Source: Isoperla grammatica
Taxonomy: Eukaryota; Arthropoda; Insecta; Plecoptera; Perlodidae
Direction of reading: 5' to 3'
Length of the DNA stretch: 64,000 bases
NCBI GenBank assembly: GCA_945910005.1
Contig: OX246747.1
Span: forward strand, 7,837,966-7,901,965
A program made the translations under genes and the position numbers. The notes beneath the pieces were generated by a model, which had not been told where the DNA came from, made no database searches, and was given only the letters and a program-made list of their open reading frames with translations. Shown here one piece after another: positions 60,348 through 64,000 of the stretch. Position 1 is the stretch's first letter, and each line of letters opens with the position of its first letter.

Positions 60348-61410
60348 TTATTGCTGCAAGTGCTGTTGCCACAATCTTGCAACTATTTGAGCTTGTATGG
60401 CTCTGGAATGACCAATAAAATCCCGGTTTATATCGATTTCATGAGGAGCCAAATCCCCAGCCTCCAGTCCTCTCTCGTGAACAGCATCTTCTTCTGCAAG
60501 AGGTTCTGGGTCAGGAAGACGAGCATGAATCGCAATGTTGTGGAGCACTGCACATGCATTGACGATCTGGCTCGCCGAGTGTGGCTCATAGTGGAGACAA
60601 CGATGACTTAAAAGGCACCGCCAACGGGCTTTTAAGACCCCGAAACTCCTTTCGATACAGCATCTGCTACGGCAATGAACAGTGATGTAATTCTCTTCAG
60701 GAGATCCAGGTGCTGCATCTTAGATTGGCATATCCGGAGTCTCCTAAAAAATGGAACAAAGATGTTAGATCTGTGAAAAATAGTTTACTTAATTTGTAAG
60801 TAACAGCTATTAGTCCTGCCCAGGGACTGCCACCTTATCGTGGTGGGCAGGTTTGCGTGCTTTGTTGATCCCGAGAGCTATACCGGCGGAAGCGTATGCT
60901 TCTGGTAGGGCCACCCAAGCCGGACTGGTCGAGGAGGAGAAGTCAGACGAAGTGCAGTCCACACCCCAATCCCCTTTCCCCCCCACTGTCCCATTGAATA
61001 TTTCTCCTCCCACTTGGCCCTGCCCTCCCTTGCTGGACTCCCGTATGACGACTCACGCGACGTACAATGGATCTGATTCGGATGTGGCTTTATTCTTCAT
61101 TATCATCTTTCTCATCTTCATTATCACCCGCTCATCGTCTCGATTAGCCATCGTTGCATAAATATGAGACGTTAAGCCCCATTAATCAATCAATCAACAG
61201 CTATTAGTACACATGGATAACATTTAAAAAGAAGTTTTTCTTTACTATGGTGGATAATTGTTTGTTCACTAAGTGTTCTTTCCAATTAACCATTCTTCCC
61301 GTTCACCTGCTGCATATCGACCAGCGAGCTCACGTTTGCTTGCCGAGTTTCCCCTTACAAATGCATCGCCCGTTGATGCGAGGTACCGGGCATTAATGGT
61401 CAGCAGCCGC
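60348..61410 (-). pseudogene. HARBI1-like transposase, split by a SINE
   Basis: Before the SINE, on the minus strand, 61410-61262 reads LLTINARYLASTGDAFVRGN then SKRELAGRYAAGEREEWLI, the HARBI1 block before GDSGY. After it, 60770-60348 reads GDSGYANL, then RCCIERSFGVLKARWRCLLS, ASQIVNACAVLHNIAIHA and an acidic C-terminus to a stop. Removing the 13-bp-duplicated SINE (60815-61195) joins them. One frame change near 60727. This is the second best preserved HARBI1 copy. Confidence 0.75.
60815..61195 (+). mobile_element. SINE-like element, H1 head, tail A, 13-bp TSD, inside HARBI1
   Basis: Complete copy, CCTGCCCAGGGACTGCC to GTTAAGCCCCATTAATCAATC. Flanked by a perfect AACAGCTATTAGT at 60802-60814 and 61196-61208. 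Confidence 0.94.
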
Positions 61411-62321
61411 AAATCTTAATCTGAAAGATGCAGTTGTATTATGACCGCATGCCGGCCGACGATCTGTGCTGGTAGGCCTAGCGTGTTAGTGCTCGTAGGC
61501 CTAGGACCTTGAGCTAGGCCTAGGCCTGGTTTACCCTTGTTTGGTAGGCCTATTTGAATTGGTTGTGGGTCCGGTTTCTGCGCACATGAAGGGCTAGGCC
61601 TAGTTTGTTTTGGCTAATTCTTGATGTTCTACTAGCTGGTGTTGTAGGTTGTAGACTATATGTGTCGGTTCCCTGCTCTGTCATTTCCAACGTCTTGTAT
61701 CAACACCCTGATTAATTTTTTGTTCATTTCACACTCAATACACTGCATTTTTAATTTTAAGTCGATAGCAAGTGTTTTGGTGAGTACTTACAGGCTTTTA
61801 TTCACACGTAAGCCCCTAAAACGTGTGCTATACTTAAATGATTGTGAGTTATAAATAAACTACAATTTCAAAATAAATGAGCTTGTCTTAAAAGAAATAT
61901 TTGATTTGTTAACCTACCTCTCTTTGTTGGAAAGTTTCCCTTGAACGGTTTAAATATTCAGGTGTTGATGTATGAATCTGGTCTGGTAGTATTCATTTTC
62001 GGAACTTGATTGGCTAGGTTATTCGGACTAGTCGACTGGACTGCCATTCGACTGACTCGGATTGTAAGTGGTTATTTCTGGGAATTTTTTTAATTTGTGA
62101 TAATGTAAGTTGTACAAATGATTCGTAAAATGACTGGCATGTTTGCTAAGTTCGCTTTCATGATTCCTGGAGCTATGCCGGCATCCATTTCATTGCAGAC
62201 GGAGCAAGTAGGCCTACACGAAGGATGAGGACACAAAAATCCTGACCTACTTATTACAAGCCAGATGGTTCGAAAGAGTAGGTGGGAACACCCTGTGGGG
62301 AGGGGAGGAGGGGTGCTTGCA
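61411..62321. other. No gene; GGCCTA-rich patch and SINE scrap
   Basis: GTAGGCCTAG-rich segment at 61470-61555. At 62158-62185 a ~25-bp scrap resembles the H1 head interior (GATTCCTGGAGCTATGCCGG). Confidence 0.45.
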
Positions 62322-63060
62322 TTTTCCCTTGAGCTTCATTGTCATGATTGTCTTCATTGTTCATGATTGTCTTCATTGTTCATGATTGTCTCTGCGCCCG
62401 CCCCCATTAGGGGTTCTTGCATTTTCCCTTGAGCTTCATTGTCATGATTGTCTTCATTGTTCATGATTGTCTTCATTGTTCATGATTGTCTCTGCGCCCG
62501 CCCCCAGAAGGGGTTCCTGCATTTTCCCTTGAGCTTCATTGTCATGATTGTCTTCATTGTTCATGATTGTCTCTGCGCCCGCCCCCAGAAGGGGTTCCTG
62601 CATTTTCCCTTGAGCTTCATTGTCATGATTGTCTTCATTGTTCATGATTGTCTCTGCGCCCGCCCCCAGGAGGGGTTCGTGCATTTTCCCTTGAGCTTCA
62701 TTGTCATGATTATCTTCATTGTCATGATTGTCTTCATTGTTCATGATTGTCTCTGCGCCCGCCCCCATTAGGGGTTCTTGCAATTTCCCTTGAGCTTCAT
62801 TGTCATGATTGTCTTCATTGTTCATGATTGTCTTCATTGTTCATGATTGTCTCTGCGCCCGCCCCCAGAAGGGGTTCCTGCATTTTCCCTTGAGCTTCAT
62901 TATCATGATTGTCTTCATTGTTCATGATTGTCTCTGCGCCCGCCCCCAGGAGGGGTTCCTGCATTTTCCCTTGAGCTTCATTGTTCATGTTTGTCTCTGC
63001 GCCCGCCCCCAGGAGGGGTTCGTATATTTTCTCTTGAGCTTCATTGTCATGATTGTCTAC
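62322..63060. repeat. 81-bp minisatellite (~9 units)
   Basis: Units of TTGAGCTTCATTGTCATGAT / TGTCTTCATTGTTCATGATT / GTCTCTGCGCCCGCCCCCAG / AAGGGGTTCCTGC. Some units have an extra internal TCTTCATTGTTCATGATTG (about 19 bp). Unit length is 27 codons, giving long hydrophobic open frames on both strands. Read as non-coding. Confidence 0.85.
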
Positions 63061-63170
63061 TTATAAATAACTTAAGATACTAGAAAATAGTACTAGTAAT
63101 GTGTTTTCCCTGCTTGTATCAGAGATAATTAATAAGTGCTAGTATTGTCGTAACCTGAGTGGCGGCAATA

Positions 63171-63640
63171 TGGTGAAGAAGCCTCGGATCAGAGGTGAGG
63201 GTGCGAAGCAGAAAGTGCTATACCATGCTATACACCTATACACCAAGTTCCTCACTGACAAGGGTGAGTTGTATTCATGAGAGATGAATGATCAAGGTCA
63301 GCTTTGCCTCGGTCACATCATAAAAGCCCCCACACCCATCCTGGTTGCCGGTCAGCCGCCCATCAAGAAAGTTGCTATCTGTCTGCACACGGTGGTTCTT
63401 GCCGACGGCGGTGAGGTGTGGGTGTGTGGATACAACAAGTTTGGCCAATTAGGACTTGGTCATACAAACCAGCAAACCTCATTCACCCACGTGACCAACC
63501 TCCCCGAGGCCATCATTGACATTTCGTGTGGCGGGTACCATACAGTTCTTGTCTCGGCCTCTCGGGCACTCTTGATAACTGGGCGGAATAACGAAGGCCA
63601 GCTTGGTCTTGACGTAGCCGAAACCTTGTCCAGCTTCACG
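63171..63640 (+). pseudogene. RCC1-repeat gene, N-terminal part, one in-frame stop
   Basis: ATG at 63171 opens MVKKPRIRGEGAKQKVLYHA, then TKFLTDKGELYS, an in-frame TGA, then in the same frame EMNDQGQLCLGHIIKAPTP, VAICLHTVVLADGGEVWVCG, NKFGQLGLGHTN and IDISCGGYHTVLV, ALLITGRNNEGQLGLD. These are three RCC1 blades; the TGA sits where blades usually have Trp (ELYSWG), so it is likely a TGG-to-TGA change. The sequence becomes unrelated near 63640 (CTTCACG|TTTCTT). The missing later blades and RING occur in the 48-kb copy. Confidence 0.7.
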
Positions 63641-63783
63641 TTTCTTCTTCCGTCTTGCCGAAGGATAGATGGCCTTTTCATAGCGGTAACTAGGATCTTT
63701 CTTCGTCTCCTTCCGTCTCCTCCTACGGGGGGTTAAACAAACACCATTTCTATGGCAAACCAACGCAAAGCATAAAGCATAAC

Positions 63784-63857
63784 CTCGCCACGGTCTCAAC
63801 TATCTATGGGGTCTTTTTTGTTGACGTAGAAAGGTTAAACCACAAAATATAACGGTA
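63784..63857. repeat. Partial third copy of the 1.2-kb repeat end
   Basis: CTCGCCACGGTCTCAACTAT to ATAACGGTACC, matching the right ends at 16482-16548 and 32212-32290. Confidence 0.75.
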
Positions 63858-64000
63858 CCATAACATACCAAAAATACGGAAGCGAACCTACCACAGCTTT
63901 TCTCGCCCTCTTCTTTTCATTTTAAATAAATAAAATAAAATAAATTCACATTTAGAGTCTACCCACTCAGTAACTAAACTGATTTGCAGTGGGGGACTTT

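Noticed and set aside
62448..63060. Long hydrophobic open frame in the 81-bp array, looking like a repeated membrane segment
   Set aside because: Unit length is a multiple of three and the opposite strand is also open; units with 19-bp inserts shift the frame.
63205..63290. TGA in the 63-kb RCC1 frame as a selenocysteine codon
   Set aside because: The position is normally Trp in RCC1 blades, so a TGG-to-TGA mutation is simpler, and no SECIS-like element was seen.

Overview
This window looks like nuclear DNA from an animal, probably a marine invertebrate. The evidence is GT/AG-bounded coding exons, AT-rich non-coding DNA, GGCCTA-rich patches, many minisatellites, and a dense layer of non-LTR, Penelope, LTR and DNA-transposon relics. 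An echinoderm-like or other invertebrate deuterostome is my guess; nothing here fixes the taxon. No rRNA, tRNA, prokaryotic operon or CRISPR array was found.

The dominant feature is a short non-autonomous retroelement family present in about 27 copies and fragments. It has two interchangeable 5' heads. H1 starts CCTGCCCAGGGACTGC and folds into a stem beginning at base 1. H2 starts near CCCGTCTGGGCC and carries a GTCG..CGAC hairpin. Both heads join related 3' bodies ending GAGACGTTAAGCCC plus a short AATC-rich tail. Tail A has ..GCATAAATATGAGACGTTAAGCCCCATTAATC; tail B has ..GCAAAAATATGAGACGTTAAGCCCAAATATC. Several copies have perfect 11-13 bp target-site duplications, so the family moved by target-primed reverse transcription.

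Layout: 0-3.4 kb holds a HARBI1 relic and a minus-strand gypsy-type gag/protease relic split by one SINE. 3.4-8.6 kb holds two inverted copies of an LTR-like repeat around a 0.9 kb foldback palindrome. 8.7-14.2 kb holds minus-strand multi-exon genes: a C2H2/recombinase-like gene, an SGNH-like ORF and a coiled-coil gene. 14.3-20.3 kb holds a Harbinger-type MITE, LINE ORF1 and RT relics, and a 45-bp minisatellite. 20.5-30 kb holds MULE/ZSWIM-like, HARBI1, THAP, Myb/SANT, SGNH and BEN-domain exons. 31-38 kb holds a 1.2 kb duplicated repeat, a LINE, and a Penelope-like element inserted in a host exon. 38-47 kb holds a second MITE, a 172-bp satellite, SINEs and another coiled-coil gene copy. 47.5-53 kb holds fragments of an RCC1-repeat gene; in one copy RCC1 repeats continue in frame into a RING/SIAH-like domain, and a SINE interrupts the join. 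53-59 kb holds a CpG-rich promoter-like segment and two long minisatellites beside a Jockey-type LINE. 60-64 kb holds a HARBI1 gene split by a SINE, an 81-bp minisatellite and the N-terminal part of another RCC1 copy.

Most coding sequence is broken by frameshifts or stops. Some frameshifts sit at homopolymers and could be sequencing errors. Gene boundaries were read by eye from open frames and splice consensus, without alignment.
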